This document shows, one piece after another, positions 35,251-46,700 of a DNA stretch of 64,000 bases. The stretch's first letter is position 1. Each line of letters opens with the position of its first letter. The stretch lies in assembly GCA_004835665.1 (NCBI GenBank), contig RBKR01000013.1:744001-808000 (forward strand). Reading direction: 5' to 3'. Below the pieces are notes generated by a model. That model ran no database searches. It saw only the letters and a program-made list of their open reading frames with translations, and had not been told where the DNA came from. The position numbers and the translations under genes were made by a program. The stretch is from Phoma sp. XZ068. Lineage: Eukaryota > Ascomycota > Dothideomycetes > Pleosporales > Didymellaceae.

Positions 35251-37398
35251 ATGTCCAGGTCGACAGGTATACCGAGACGAAAACCTGTTCCTAAACAACC
35301 TGTCACCAAGCGAAAGACTGGTGTTTCTGGAAGTCTGCACCTCACCTTCCTTGCAGCTACAGCAGTCGCCACCCTAGTTTTCAGATGGCCTTTCCGTTGG
35401 ATCATATCGGGCGCTCCTCAATTAATTTATGCCCTTCTGTTGGGTGACGCCAAAGGCATTCGTGTCTTACCTTTCGTTCCGCTATGGACTATCTTTGCCA
35501 CAGTTAACGTCGTGTACGCGGTGTGCTCGACATCATGGCTCCTCTTTTGGGTCTTCTGGGCTGCGTGCTGGCCTACCTTCACCATAGCCTGTATGTTCCA
35601 GTTTGATGCTGCGGCTGGGCTTGCAAGGCGCATCTCACGGAAAACGTTTCTTCGAGATCTGCACTTCATCAATGACCAGATCGCATTCTTCGATCTTCCA
35701 GCTTTGGAGATCGACACAGAAGTTAAGGGCCTGTTCGTCATCCGTGGTGTCACGCTGTCACTGTCGACCATGACGCTGGTTGCACATGGCATTGAAGCGG
35801 GCATCAAGCTCTCAGATGAGATTGAGCTTGGCATCCAGGTCGACAAGGTTACCGTGCCACTGTTCAGGGAGATTCATGTGGATGATGTGTATGCCAACAT
35901 CAAAGGAGGAGAGTGGGAGGTGATGTTTGGAGATGTTCCATACGGCAAGCCTGAAGAGGAGGATAGCGATGACTCGATGATCGTCGCCGATACTGCTCTC
36001 CTCAAAGCTGCTGCTGCGGCACGGCCTGCAGAGATGTTTAGACACATGACAAGAGATGCACCGCCGACAGATTCTGAAGACACCAAGTCTGCCTTCTCTT
36101 CAGTCAAGAAGTTGTCTCCAGACGAAGAGGAAGCAAACGTCAAGTATCAACAATACATCAAGCACATCCATGACACAAGCTCGATACAGATTGCGAAAAA
36201 AGAGCTGATCGAGAAGTCACGCAGAGACGAGAACACCTTGGAACCCGACAAGCTAGATGATTTGCGAGCAGCCATCTGCGCGCAGATTCACGACGGCCCT
36301 TCTATCCCACATCCTCCTTCTAAATCCATCAGGGTTTCCACGCTTCGGAAGACATCGTATCCAAACGTCAAGAGGTGGCTGCATCGCTTCCCGTTCCTCT
36401 ACAGAGCCATGCTATTTCCCCTCTGCTATTTCCACACGGTCAAGTTCAAGTCAATATCAGCTGCAGGTTCCGGCAAGTGGTTTGTAGCACTGATGCGAAA
36501 GTATCTCTTCAAGCATTACTCCTCACAAGACGGCGAGATCCGCAGGCTAGAAGCCCGTATTTCCACTTTCTTCGCAGAAGCCAATTTCTGCGTTGAGATG
36601 ACCAAGATCGTAAGCGGCGCCTCATTCCCAATCAACACAAACTACGACATCAAGTGCAACTTCGACATGGCCGACGTCATGGCATACCGTTCGCTTCCAG
36701 ATGCTGTCGATCTGAAGCGGGTTGTTGAGCTCGGAGGCCTGGACGCCATTCTCAGCATTCCCATCTTCCTGTTCCCACACCACGAACACATTTTCCCCGA
36801 AGTACCAACCGATCTTGAGAAGTTGGAACTCGAGACGGAGATTCAAGAGGCAGAGAACCCAGCAAAGGCCATACAAGGAGAGAAGACGCTCAAACAAATG
36901 AGGAAGGATGAAGCGAACATGCACGTCAGCGCTCATGCTCACCTTCCCATAGTAGTCAGCCAGGAGATGCTTAACTTCACCGCCGCTATTGTCAAGGCGA
37001 CCAAGGTCATTGAAAGCGACAAGGACTTTGAAGACGCAAAGGTGCTGCGTGAGCTCAAGCGCCTCAGCACAAACGCGTCTGACAGCGAATCTGTGTCGAG
37101 CATGAATAGCATAGCTTCCGATGCGACTGTCAACGAGGACACGGGCTTTAAATCCTTCCTTCGTAAAGTGGATTCTGGGTTCAAAGACGCGTCCCAGAAG
37201 ACGGCGGCGGGTATGCGCAAAGCTGGCGTCAACACAGTGTCTGCTATGGCGAATGACCGGTGGATTGCAAGGCTGGTGGGCAAGATTACGCGGAAGCTGG
37301 AGAAGGCGCAGGGTGAGATTGGGTACTCTGGTGATGTGCCGATCGCACTGGCACCATATCGCATTAGGCATGAGGACGATACGAAGATCTTGCCGTGA
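35251..37398 (+). CDS. Uncharacterised large membrane protein, 715 aa
   Basis: Single-exon protein that I do not recognise. A basic N-terminus is followed by hydrophobic segments at about 29-49 and a longer pair at about 72-117, suggesting two or three membrane spans. Residues about 130-230 alternate polar and hydrophobic residues in a beta-rich pattern (LSLSTMTLVAHGIEAGIKL, then a region ending GGEWEVMFG). An acidic/Ala-rich linker, a conserved-looking block (FHTVKFKSISAAGSGKWFV), and a Ser-rich C-terminal region follow. Composition and length argue strongly for a real gene. The N-terminal anchor plus beta-rich body could suit an organelle membrane protein, but I assign no function. Confidence 0.85.
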   Translation: MSRSTGIPRRKPVPKQPVTKRKTGVSGSLHLTFLAATAVATLVFRWPFRWIISGAPQLIYALLLGDAKGIRVLPFVPLWTIFATVNVVYAVCSTSWLLFWVFWAACWPTFTIACMFQFDAAAGLARRISRKTFLRDLHFINDQIAFFDLPALEIDTEVKGLFVIRGVTLSLSTMTLVAHGIEAGIKLSDEIELGIQVDKVTVPLFREIHVDDVYANIKGGEWEVMFGDVPYGKPEEEDSDDSMIVADTALLKAAAAARPAEMFRHMTRDAPPTDSEDTKSAFSSVKKLSPDEEEANVKYQQYIKHIHDTSSIQIAKKELIEKSRRDENTLEPDKLDDLRAAICAQIHDGPSIPHPPSKSIRVSTLRKTSYPNVKRWLHRFPFLYRAMLFPLCYFHTVKFKSISAAGSGKWFVALMRKYLFKHYSSQDGEIRRLEARISTFFAEANFCVEMTKIVSGASFPINTNYDIKCNFDMADVMAYRSLPDAVDLKRVVELGGLDAILSIPIFLFPHHEHIFPEVPTDLEKLELETEIQEAENPAKAIQGEKTLKQMRKDEANMHVSAHAHLPIVVSQEMLNFTAAIVKATKVIESDKDFEDAKVLRELKRLSTNASDSESVSSMNSIASDATVNEDTGFKSFLRKVDSGFKDASQKTAAGMRKAGVNTVSAMANDRWIARLVGKITRKLEKAQGEIGYSGDVPIALAPYRIRHEDDTKILP

Positions 37399-37641
37399 AG
37401 GAATGTACGAATTGGAGAGTGGATGCATGATACCCTGGGGTTTGGTCTTGCGAGCATTAGCAGCATCAGTAATGACAATATAACGATCTTACGACAATCG
37501 AGGCTTTCGTGACATGCCGTACTTGTGCATTGTCATGATTCTTGATCACTCTATCCAGTGTCTATGATGTACACCATGCAAATGCTCCGCTAATGTCGGG
37601 TATATAATATGATACATGCTCACATCCCGCCTCTTCTAACT

Positions 37642-38346
37642 CTACCTCTTCAGTTGACTCCCATCAAAATCCTCCAGTCTCGCATTAATCATGTCGGGAT
37701 TCTCCCTCAATAACCCCCTAACCCGCTCCTCAAACGCCTTCACCATAGCGTCCGCAACCTTGGGTGCAGCCCCGACACTCAGCGCCGAGTAAATTGGATT
37801 CGCAAACGCAAACTCCAGCTTCACTTCGATCCGCGTCTCCTTATCCCCCACCTCCTCCACCGTCCACGTATTCCTCAGATGCGTCAACAGCCCCTCACTC
37901 CCCTCGGTCTTGATCCGCGCCTCGCCCGCGTCTCCATCAAGATGGTGCTGGATCTGGTCTTTAGGTAAAGCAGAGGCTGTGTCGCCGCCCACGCTTTCCA
38001 CAACTTTCCCAGGCACGCAGTACACGCGCGAGGTAAAGCTCTCGGTGAAATTGCCGAAGCCAGAGGTTATGGTGCCCATGCTGGGCCATTTGCGACCTGT
38101 TACGGCATCGGGTGCGGACCAGTGTGTTATGGTGCTGCGGGTGCAGTAGGGCAGGAAGGAGGCATAGGAGGGCACGTCGGCGATGATGCTGTAGATTGGG
38201 GCGCTGGGGTAGGGCAGCGTGCGGGATGCGCGGAGGGTTTGGATCTCGGGTTGCGCGGCGGAGAAGATGTTGGGGAGGAAGTGGCGTGTGTTCGAGGGGC
38301 GCGGGAAGCAGAGTGCAGGGCGGAGGAGGGGTTTGAGAGTCGCCAT
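37642..38346 (-). CDS. COQ10: Coenzyme Q-binding protein Coq10 (START-like), mitochondrial
   Basis: 234-residue START/polyketide-cyclase-fold protein that binds ubiquinone and supports its use in respiration. An Arg-rich, acid-poor N-terminus fits a mitochondrial presequence. The core shows ADVPSYASFLPYC, where the family has the motif VADVxxYxxFLPWC, then VYCVPGKVV, and a C-terminal helix with VADAMVKAFEERV. An insert containing GGDTASALPKDQIQ is somewhat longer than in yeast. Single exon. Divergent from the tRNA methyltransferase gene with only 240 bases between starts, and convergent with the 35251 gene. Confidence 0.92.
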   Translation of the reverse strand: MATLKPLLRPALCFPRPSNTRHFLPNIFSAAQPEIQTLRASRTLPYPSAPIYSIIADVPSYASFLPYCTRSTITHWSAPDAVTGRKWPSMGTITSGFGNFTESFTSRVYCVPGKVVESVGGDTASALPKDQIQHHLDGDAGEARIKTEGSEGLLTHLRNTWTVEEVGDKETRIEVKLEFAFANPIYSALSVGAAPKVADAMVKAFEERVRGLLRENPDMINARLEDFDGSQLKR

Positions 38347-38586
38347 GGCAAGGGTTGGTTGTAATTGGCCCGTCGTTATTGCAGCATAATGAATTTGTGG
38401 TGATGAGTAGATCTCGAAAACCGTCATTGATGGCGCATGGACCCTGGAAACCGTCACTACGCACGGCCCGTCCTCGGGCAGATGCTAGCGCGCCATCTTG
38501 CCGGTACGCTTATCGATAAACTTTTTACTCGTGAATATTCTCAAACCCCACCATCCCCGCGTCTTTATATATCACCACAAGTCAGA
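38347..38586. promoter_or_regulatory. Bidirectional promoter COQ10/TRM140
   Basis: 240 bases between start codons. From 38437 it is also open in frame with the methyltransferase and could code for an N-terminal extension (see findings). Confidence 0.5.
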
Positions 38587-39942
38587 ATGGCTTCAAACAC
38601 GGAGGAAATGGCAGACGAGCGCTTCCAGACCGACAACAGCATCTCCACAAAACAACACCCCAAGCAGCAGCTCTCCAAGGCCATGGAGCATATGCGCTTC
38701 GCCGTGACTGTCGACCCCGTCCCATCCAAACCCACCGATGCCACACCACCGACAGAGCCCACCGAAGGCACCCCCGAGAACGACGCATACGGCGTCCCAG
38801 CCGCCATCCAGCCCCTTCGCAACCCCGCCTCGCGCTCGCACGACCCCTCCAACAACCAGAAGCGCTCCGACCCTTTCTCCTTCGGCTCGCGCATCCTCGA
38901 GGAAGGCGACAACATCTTCGAGTTCAACGCGTGGGACAACGTCAGCGTCGACGACACCTACAAGCAGTTCAGCGAGGAGCAGTTCTCCAAGCAGCGCGCC
39001 GATCCCGTCTCCGACTTTGACCGCAAGCGCTTCAACGACAACCCGGAGAAGTGGTGGAACACATTCTACAAGAACAACAAGACAAACTTCTTCAAGAACC
39101 GGAAGTGGCTCGCCCAGGAGTTCCCTATTCTCAGCGAAATAGGCCGCCCCGACGCCCCCGCCGCCACCGTCCTCGAAGTCGGCGCCGGCGCAGGCAACTC
39201 CGCCTTCCCCATCCTGCAGAACAGCCAGAACCCAAACCTCAAGATCCACGCCTGCGACTTCAGCAAGAAAGCCGTCGAGCTGATCCGCAGCCACGAGCTA
39301 TACGACACGGCCAAAATCCAAGCCGATGTATGGGACGTCGCAGCGTCTCCGGACAGCGAGAACGGCGGCCTCCCCCCTGGCCTCGGCGAAGGCAGCGTCG
39401 ACGTCGTGCTCATGATTTTCATCTTCTCGGCGCTCAACCCGCGGCAGTGGGACCAGGCCGTGCGGAATATCTGGCGCGTGCTGAAGCCCGGCGGGCAGGT
39501 TTTGTTCCGGGACTATGGGCGCGGCGACCTCGCGCAGGTGCGGTTTAAGAAGGGGCGATGGATGGAGGAGAATTTCTATGTGCGCGGTGATGGTACGAGG
39601 GTTTATTTTTTCGAGCAGGATGAGTTGGAGGAGATTTGGGGCGGTAAGACGGTGGTGTCGGCTGCGAATGGTGATGATGTGGAATTGAGCGCGAAGACGG
39701 CGAGCTTGGATGTCAGTGATGAGGAGAAGAGCCCCCGACCGGCATTCGACATAGCGCATTTTGGCGTCGATAGGCGCATGTTGGTCAACCGGCAGAGACG
39801 GCTGAAGATGTACAGGTGCTGGATGCAGGCTGTGTTTAAGAAGCCTGGGTCGGACGTGGGACTGCAGAGCAAAGTACCCACAAGTACATTACGGCAAGAC
39901 AAGGAGGGTGACGAGGGCGAGGGCGAGGGTGACGTTGCATAG
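38587..39942 (+). CDS. TRM140: tRNA(Thr/Ser) m3C methyltransferase (Trm140/METTL2 family)
   Basis: 451-residue SAM-dependent methyltransferase that makes 3-methylcytidine at position 32 of tRNA. Disordered N-terminus, then the family block EFNAWDNVSVDD, FEKWWNTFYKNN-like region (here EKWWNTFYKNNKTNFFKNRKW at lower conservation), LSEIG, SAM motif I LEVGAGAGNSAFP, ACDFSKKAVELI, MIFIFSALNP and LKPGGQVLFRDYGRGDLAQ. Single exon. The start chosen is MASNTEEM; two in-frame ATGs upstream (38437, 38482) would add 50 or 35 residues. The acidic C-terminal tail (GEGEGD) is unusual but short. The stop is 92 bases from the stop of the convergent dehydrogenase gene. Confidence 0.94.
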   Translation: MASNTEEMADERFQTDNSISTKQHPKQQLSKAMEHMRFAVTVDPVPSKPTDATPPTEPTEGTPENDAYGVPAAIQPLRNPASRSHDPSNNQKRSDPFSFGSRILEEGDNIFEFNAWDNVSVDDTYKQFSEEQFSKQRADPVSDFDRKRFNDNPEKWWNTFYKNNKTNFFKNRKWLAQEFPILSEIGRPDAPAATVLEVGAGAGNSAFPILQNSQNPNLKIHACDFSKKAVELIRSHELYDTAKIQADVWDVAASPDSENGGLPPGLGEGSVDVVLMIFIFSALNPRQWDQAVRNIWRVLKPGGQVLFRDYGRGDLAQVRFKKGRWMEENFYVRGDGTRVYFFEQDELEEIWGGKTVVSAANGDDVELSAKTASLDVSDEEKSPRPAFDIAHFGVDRRMLVNRQRRLKMYRCWMQAVFKKPGSDVGLQSKVPTSTLRQDKEGDEGEGEGDVA

Positions 39943-40034
39943 ATTCAAGATTAGACTAGACATTTGTATATACCCTACATTTCAAACATCACGTTCAACT
40001 ACATCTTCTTGTCGTCAATACATCTTTCCACCCT

Positions 40035-41144
40035 CTACGCCAACTTCTCACCCCCAACATTCTCCTTTTCCTTCTTAATCTGCTCTGGATCCATGATAAT
40101 GATTCCCTTACCCTTCATCTTCCCACTCTCAGCAAGGTGCACCAGCTTCTCCAACTCCCCCAGCCCATGAAACGGATTCGCATGCACCGTAACCCCATGA
40201 TCAGCAACAACCCGCAGCATCTGCCGCGCCTCCTCAGGCGACGAGATAAGCGAGCCACGAATGCGTATGTCGCGGAAAATAAGCTCGCGGAAGGGAACAA
40301 CGACGTTCTCCGGCTGCGCGATCTGGACCACAGTGCCGTGCATTTTCGTCACTGCACATGCCGTCTTCACCGCACCCGTGGCATCGCTGACGTTGAGCGT
40401 GCTAGTCGCGCCCTCTGCGTTGGTCACGGCGTGGACTTGCTTTACGATTTCGTCGTGGCCACTTCGCGCGTCAATGACTACATCTGCGCCGGCGTTCTTC
40501 GTCATTTCGAGCCCTTCGTCTCGCGCATCGATGCCGATGACGTTCAGACCCAGCGCTTTGGCGAATTGTACGCCCAGGTGGCCCAGGCCGCCTCCGCTGC
40601 CGACAATCGCTAGCCACTCGCCCTTTTTGACGCCTGAGAGGACGACGCCGCGGTAGATGGTAATACCTGCACATGCCAGTGGTGCTGCAGTTTCGAACGA
40701 CACTTTATCCGGCAGTACGGCCGCAGTCCTCGAATCAATACGCACATACTCTGCAAAACACCCGTGCGTAGTGACGCCCACATATCCTCCGCTGCGGCGA
40801 CAGTACTGGGAGTAATTCTCTGGCCCAAGACAGTCCGGACACGTGCCGCAAGGGTGGTATGTGATGCCTGCCATGACTCTGTCGCCGGGCTTGAAGCCCG
40901 AGACTTCTGAGCCGACTGCGACGACGGTGCCGGAGCCTTCGTGGGAGCCGGTGCAGGGCAGTTCGGTCCCCATGATGCCCTCGGCGACCATGAAGTCCGT
41001 GTGGCATAACGAGGCTACGGCTGTCTTGACGAGGAGGTCATGGGGTGCTAGGTCCGAGGGAACTGGAATTTTGTGCACTTTGTACGGCTTGTTGAATTCG
41101 GTGACTTGCGCTGCAAGCATTTCCTTGGGAATGTTGGGCGACAT
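40035..41144 (-). CDS. Zinc-dependent alcohol dehydrogenase (MDR family)
   Basis: 369-residue medium-chain dehydrogenase of the fungal ADH type, cytosolic, NAD(P)-linked. Catalytic zinc ligands fit ASLCHTD and GSHEGSG. Structural zinc Cys are in CGTCPDCLGPENYSQYC. Rossmann motif GSGGGLGHLGVQFAKALG with the acid in IDARDEG suggests NAD preference. Length and motifs are normal for yeast Adh1-like enzymes, which interconvert alcohols and aldehydes or ketones. Single exon. It sits 292 bases downstream of a Zn2Cys6 regulator on the same strand, and its own promoter is in that gap. Confidence 0.94.
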   Translation of the reverse strand: MSPNIPKEMLAAQVTEFNKPYKVHKIPVPSDLAPHDLLVKTAVASLCHTDFMVAEGIMGTELPCTGSHEGSGTVVAVGSEVSGFKPGDRVMAGITYHPCGTCPDCLGPENYSQYCRRSGGYVGVTTHGCFAEYVRIDSRTAAVLPDKVSFETAAPLACAGITIYRGVVLSGVKKGEWLAIVGSGGGLGHLGVQFAKALGLNVIGIDARDEGLEMTKNAGADVVIDARSGHDEIVKQVHAVTNAEGATSTLNVSDATGAVKTACAVTKMHGTVVQIAQPENVVVPFRELIFRDIRIRGSLISSPEEARQMLRVVADHGVTVHANPFHGLGELEKLVHLAESGKMKGKGIIIMDPEQIKKEKENVGGEKLA

Positions 41145-41436
41145 GGTGATGATGTGCTAACGATTACAGTGTCGAGGTGAAGTAGTTCTGGAGGTCAAGA
41201 CGGCCATCGCGGACCGAACTCGGTTTATCAAACTGCGGTTCTGGACAAGGAGTTGTTCCAATGAGACTGTCTGGTTGGTTGACGGTTTCGGGCCGCAAAG
41301 GTGACATTGATGCTTGCAAGTGAGTCATGCGGGGAGCGAGAAACCACTCCGGACTATCCTCCGACGACTCAGCTTCAGGCTTTTAAAAGCAGAGTTGGCG
41401 TCTCAAGATCAGCCCTGCATTTGCTTTCTTGCAACC

Positions 41437-43202
41437 TCACACGCCGAGTGCTACATTCGGGACCTGCTCTGGAGAGTTTGACGGTGACGGAATCGTCTTC
41501 TGCTTCTCTTTCAAGCTGTCCGCCAACACACAAGCCTGCCGTGTGCCGATGCGCAGGGCAATGAAATACAACATGCCAATAGCCCATTGTCGCATCTGTC
41601 TGCTAGACAGGTCTGACATGCCGGCGGCATACAGTGGCCATATGAGATGAAGCATGCCAGTCGGCTTAGCCGGTTCGAGGAAGGTGCCAGGCGGATGGAT
41701 TTGATATTGAGCATCTTCCTGGCCCACCTCAGGCTGCGATCCCGCGAGCGAGCCACTCGGTTTGGGTGTCGGCCATTGTGGGAAGACGACCATGCCCGTC
41801 AATTGAGGTGCAGATGCACATATTGCTGCTGTCGTGGTTCGTATGACCTTCTCAGCAGTCACTAGCTGTGGCTCGGCCTCCTCTTTCGAGAAGAGTGGAG
41901 GAACGCATGCACGTCCTTTCAAGATCTGTTCACGGATGACTCTGTATAGATGCATACGACAGAGTCTGAGGTTGTTCCACATCTGAGCTATCCACGGGTC
42001 CATGTAGATGTGGTAGAACGACCCATATGCATGCTCGGACGGTTGTTTCAGGCGAACAGTCTCATACTGCCAGACTCTAGGGATAAGCGCTTTGATGCTG
42101 TCGAGTTCGCGATCGAGGTTGATGGCTTTAGTGACCATAGTAACAGGGTCACTTTCTTTGTCTCGGTTCAAGTCGATAGAGTCATGCATGAAGTGTGTGA
42201 GTCTTGTCGTCCATTGTCGACCGTGAACGGCGTAGTCTGACGACGGAATGCAGTAGTCGTACAATTCACGCATGCCGTCGGGAACTGCTTGGCCAGCCTC
42301 TAGACTAACTAACATAGACAATCCGTAGAAATGATGGAAGATGCGCCTGGCAGTGTTGGATTCGAATTGCTCCTTGCCTCGGAGGTTTAAGAGAGCGCAA
42401 GCCCCTTGCATATGTTTCGCCCATGCCTGGATCGACTGCTTGTCGTGGAACACAAAGTTCTCGTACATACCAAGCATGATGACAGAGATGAGTGTGCCGT
42501 CTTGCACTGCTGTTTCTCTGACGCGAAGGGCCTTGTTCGTCATACGTAAAGCGGAACCATACGCTGCGTTGGCTTTCGCCATGATCATAGGACTCTTTGT
42601 CGAGTTTGCGAGTCCGGCCAGGCTTACAGCGTTGACACTATCTCGAAGAATCTCGTCACAGCCAGGCTGATTTAAAGCTTCTATCACCCACTCGTACTGT
42701 CCTCTTGGTACAAGTGTTGGCTGCAAGACATAGTTCGAGATGAAAAATCCCATAGCTTGTTCTTCGATCGATGGCGTAATGTGACTGATCATGCTCTCAG
42801 GCGTAGGGTATCTCGAGTTTGGTGTGAAGTATGGCATTAGGGCCTTGGAGTCGCCGTCCGTCCATGTGACGGGGGAGGATCTGGAACTAATGGCATCTGA
42901 AAGCTCTTTCCCTCTGGACTCCGAGCTGGGTTGATGATGATGCATGGCTAACGCTTCGTACCGTTTCTCTGCTTTCTTGGCAACAACGGCAGTCTCGTCC
43001 TTGAACATCATTGACAAGGCGTCGCGATAACCATGGCAATCTTTGCCGGATCGGAGACATTGTGAGCAAGAGGGTCGCTTCTGATCGCACTGCGATAACG
43101 TTAATGCTAACGTCTCTGGAAGTCTTGATCAGTCAAACATACCTTGACCTTCCTTTCCCTACAGTGCTTACATCCTTTCGATGGTCTTCCAACATTGGGC
43201 AT
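41437..43202 (-). CDS. Zn2Cys6 transcription factor
   Basis: 570-residue fungal binuclear-cluster regulator. Exons are 43143-43202 and 41437-43089; the intron splits the DNA-binding domain. Spliced, residues 11-38 contain CKHCRERKVK and CDQKRPSCSQCLRSGKDC, all six zinc Cys present. The remainder is a fungal-specific transcription factor region, helical, with the segment MLGMYENFVFHDKQS typical of this type. Start is the first ATG (MPNVGRPSKGC), giving the usual short N-terminus before the cluster. Its target genes are unknown. It sits between the alcohol dehydrogenase and the dioxygenase gene, all on the minus strand, which makes local regulation possible but unproven. Confidence 0.93.
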
Positions 43203-43744
43203 GGTGTTTGATGAGCAACATTCGACCTGATCAACTCATGCAGTGTATGCGCCCTGCGCATATGCTCATACGGGGGTGGTTGCCTAGCCTGACTCAATCG
43301 ACGTAAGCTTTGCGATGGGTTCGTTTCCACTTAAGGTCCTGCGCATCCGAGTAGCATCGTTCGTATGCAATCATTCGTTCATGCACGTTAGGATTGACGG
43401 AATGACTAGTTCGGCAGGAGCGGCATTGAAGCGGACTAAGCGCGGGCCGAAGCGAGTAGGCTCGTGCAACACCCAACTGACCTCAACACCAGCACCTCAT
43501 CATGGACAGCATTCCTTCTTCGTGACACACAGACTACAATCTCATTACTAGGAATTTCATTACTAGGGTATATGAAAAGATAGGCGAGCGGACTAATTCC
43601 CTTGTACACACCACCACATCAACGCTACAAGTACTTGATCAGCCAGTACGCAGTCCGTTCGTCCGCCCTCCTGGCCTCTGCCTTCATGGGCATCACATGA
43701 CTAGACTCAGTCTCAGCCATTCCATAGCTAGCCAAGTAGCTTTC
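43203..43744. other. Intergenic, regulator promoter and dioxygenase 3' flank
   Basis: 542 bases without a gene. It contains a short direct repeat at 43542-43567. Confidence 0.55.
43542..43567. repeat. Direct repeat tcattactagg, two copies
   Basis: Two identical 11-nt copies (43542-43552 and 43557-43567), 15 nt apart from start to start. Too short to assign a role. Confidence 0.7.
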
Positions 43745-46700
43745 CTACTGCGCAGTACCGGTTGTGGTGAGCCCATTCACCGCATCTCCGTTCACGTAGC
43801 CATTGGAGTTTCCGTTGGTCCCTTGCCCACTTGAGTGTCCATTAACCCCGTTGGTTCCGCCCGCGGCGGTCTCGTCGTCGTAATGCAGGGTGAGGCTGGT
43901 GGGAATCGGGCTTTCATTTGAGCTGGCGTCGAGGTAATGCCTCATTGTGATGCCAGCGAGCTTGTGCTCGGTCGTGACAAAACGACCCTGCTTTCCAGGC
44001 GCACGGCGTACATTCTTCAGCTTGAACACTTCGCGCAGAGTTGCTGCGAGCGAAGGACCGACTAATCGAGCGCCGAAGCAGAAGTGAAGGCCATGTCCAA
44101 GAAGTGTGTATTCCTTGAATGAGCGATGAGGGTTCAGAATCTCCGGGTTGGAGAATGCGACAGGATCCATGGCGGCCTTGGACGTGGCGATGAGGACTGT
44201 GTGGCCTTTCTTGATAGTCACAGGACCGCGAGCCCCGTCCATAACGGTGATGTCTCTTGTCGCGACACGAGGAAGGCCAGGAACGACTCCTACATGGCGC
44301 ATACCTTCATACACGAAGCCTTGTAGCTCACGATCTGACGCTGCGGGATCCATGTGAGCAAGCTGAATGATGCGCTCCTTGTACTTCTCGTAACCAGGGC
44401 TGAGATACAGATCGATCAACAGAGAAGCTTGTTGTGTGATGTTGCCGGCAACGGGCGCACCCATACCAATGCAGTCACCAACTTGATCTCCGATTGGCAG
44501 CTTTGTGTTGGCTAGAGCCTTGTAAATGCGATCAGCATGGGGACCGACCTCGAATGCGCTTCCCTTTGCCATCCAGTCAACGAAACCCTCCAATCTCCCA
44601 GTTTGGGTCTTGAGATGGGTTTCAAAGATCTGTCGCAAAGGTGCAGCCGCCTTCATGGCACCTTCCTTCAACTTCCACTCGTTGGCTGGCATAATATTGA
44701 AGCTCTGGTACATGAAGAGCACGAGATAGGCGGTAAACGCTTCATGCAGGGAAAGTAGGCCCTTTGGGTGCTCTTGCGTCTTTAGAGGCAGCGCAAAGCG
44801 TTCAGCAAGCCAGAGGATAGGCACGATGTTGGTCACATCTCGGACAACGTCGATTGAGCGCCTTCCCTTAGGTCCCTTGATTGAGTTCTTCAAGATCTGC
44901 TTGCGAACGTTCGTGGTAAAGAAGTCCGTGATATTCTTCTCAAACCCTTCCTCGAAGAAGATCTTGTGTAGTATATTAGAACGCTCATCGTGCTTCTTGG
45001 CCTCGTCCCAGCCAATCATAAAGTCATGCCCAGCGGTACAGTTGCGAATTGCAGCTTGATACATGACTGCGAAGCTGTCGCGATCTTCGAAGACTTTCTT
45101 GCAGCCTTCTTGGGTTTGAACGCTGACAATGTCGTAGTCGTTAGGTGGTCGCTTGAGATCGTACTTTTCCAGGACTTTGTTTCCTTGTACGATACCCTTT
45201 GCTGCTTCCGGGGTATAGAAAGGCAAGAGCACGTACGTAGAAGTACCCGTAAATCCACCAGGGAGACCTTGGAAGAGCAGTCTCGGCAGGACTCCACCAT
45301 AGGCACCGGGGGTCGTTTGCTGCAATAAAGCAGCGCCCCAGTTCGTCAACGTGTTGGCGTTGAAGTCGTAGCTGAGGAACCGGTCGCCGCGCACAAGAGC
45401 AACAGCGTCATCCAAGATACCTCGTCCTGTGGTCTGTCCTGGGCACACACCGCTACCTGGCATAGCAGGCTTGGTGCATTCGGCCATCAGCCCGGGGTAT
45501 AACTCCATGTTCTCGATGTGACCGTATAGAAGCTCCGCGGCGCGTGCTGTCTCCTTGTCGGCATTCCAGTCTTCGAACGTCTCGTACGGCTTCAGGTTCA
45601 AATATCTGCGGAACTCATTGAGTGTACAGACGTTGAACAGGTCACGAGCCTGTAGCTGACCCATCAGATCTACAACCTTGAGACTTGCAGGAGTGCCGTG
45701 CGCGCCGAATGCATGTGCAGGCTCTTCGATACAGCTCTTTATCAGCTCAGCCAATTCACTGTCATTGAAGCGACCATCCGGCCCTCTCTGGAGGTTCCCA
45801 AAGGTCCAGTTTCTGGCTTCCACGCCAGGGGCGAAGAGCTTATGGCCGTAGACCTTCATGACCTCATGGAACATCTCTATAGTCACGTCGTCAATGCTGC
45901 CCAAGTTGGGGTGCACTGAGCGCACGATATCCTCCATCCACCGATCATCGGCAGCGCTGAGAGCGGCATGCCAATGATAGAGAACGGCAAACTCCACAGA
46001 CACCACACTACCAGTGCCTCGTTCAACACGGTTTCCTCCTTGTTTAATCTCCTTTCCGAGATTGAGAGACCATTCAGAGTTCGCTCGAGGGGTGTTTAGG
46101 ATTGCGGCAACATAGTCCTTCAAGACCACCGATGCAAAGAAGCCAACATTTATGTTGCGCGTAATCTGGAAGATGTCTTCATCTTGCCTACGACTTGAAG
46201 TAAGCTTTATGTGCAGTTTAATAGAGTGTAGGATGCATACCACTTCTTTTCCTTCTCATTTAACTGATCCCAAGGCTTGTACTTGCCATCTTCATTGACA
46301 GAGTACAGAGATTCCGCGACGTGATTATGATTTCTCGAGAACATTAGGAGTACTGCAACTACGCCTGGCGGCATCATCATGATGCGTTCTGATGCGATCG
46401 AGTCTGGCCAGATCAAGCCGTTCTTGTATGTCCGGACCCGGATTTGTTCCTTCTCTGTGTTACCATACAACGTGCTGAGATCAACGTAACTGGAGGTCTC
46501 GTTTATCCAGGGGTTCTCTCTGGAGGTCTGGAAGCATTCATGGATCACTACTGTTGCGAACGAGAAGAACAGACGGTTCAGCCCGGATGGATGAGGGTGA
46601 AATGGGCCGTCCCGCTTCAGCAAAGCTTCGTAGACGTCCTCGACATTAGGCAAGTTGGGTCCTTTGCACCGTGTCAGCTTCTTCGATGTCGGAGGAAATA

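Noticed and set aside
38593..39294. 233-codon open frame antisense to the tRNA methyltransferase
   Set aside because: It mirrors a GC-rich coding region and has the Val/Gly/Leu-rich composition expected of an antisense shadow. The plus-strand frame has clear SAM-binding motifs.
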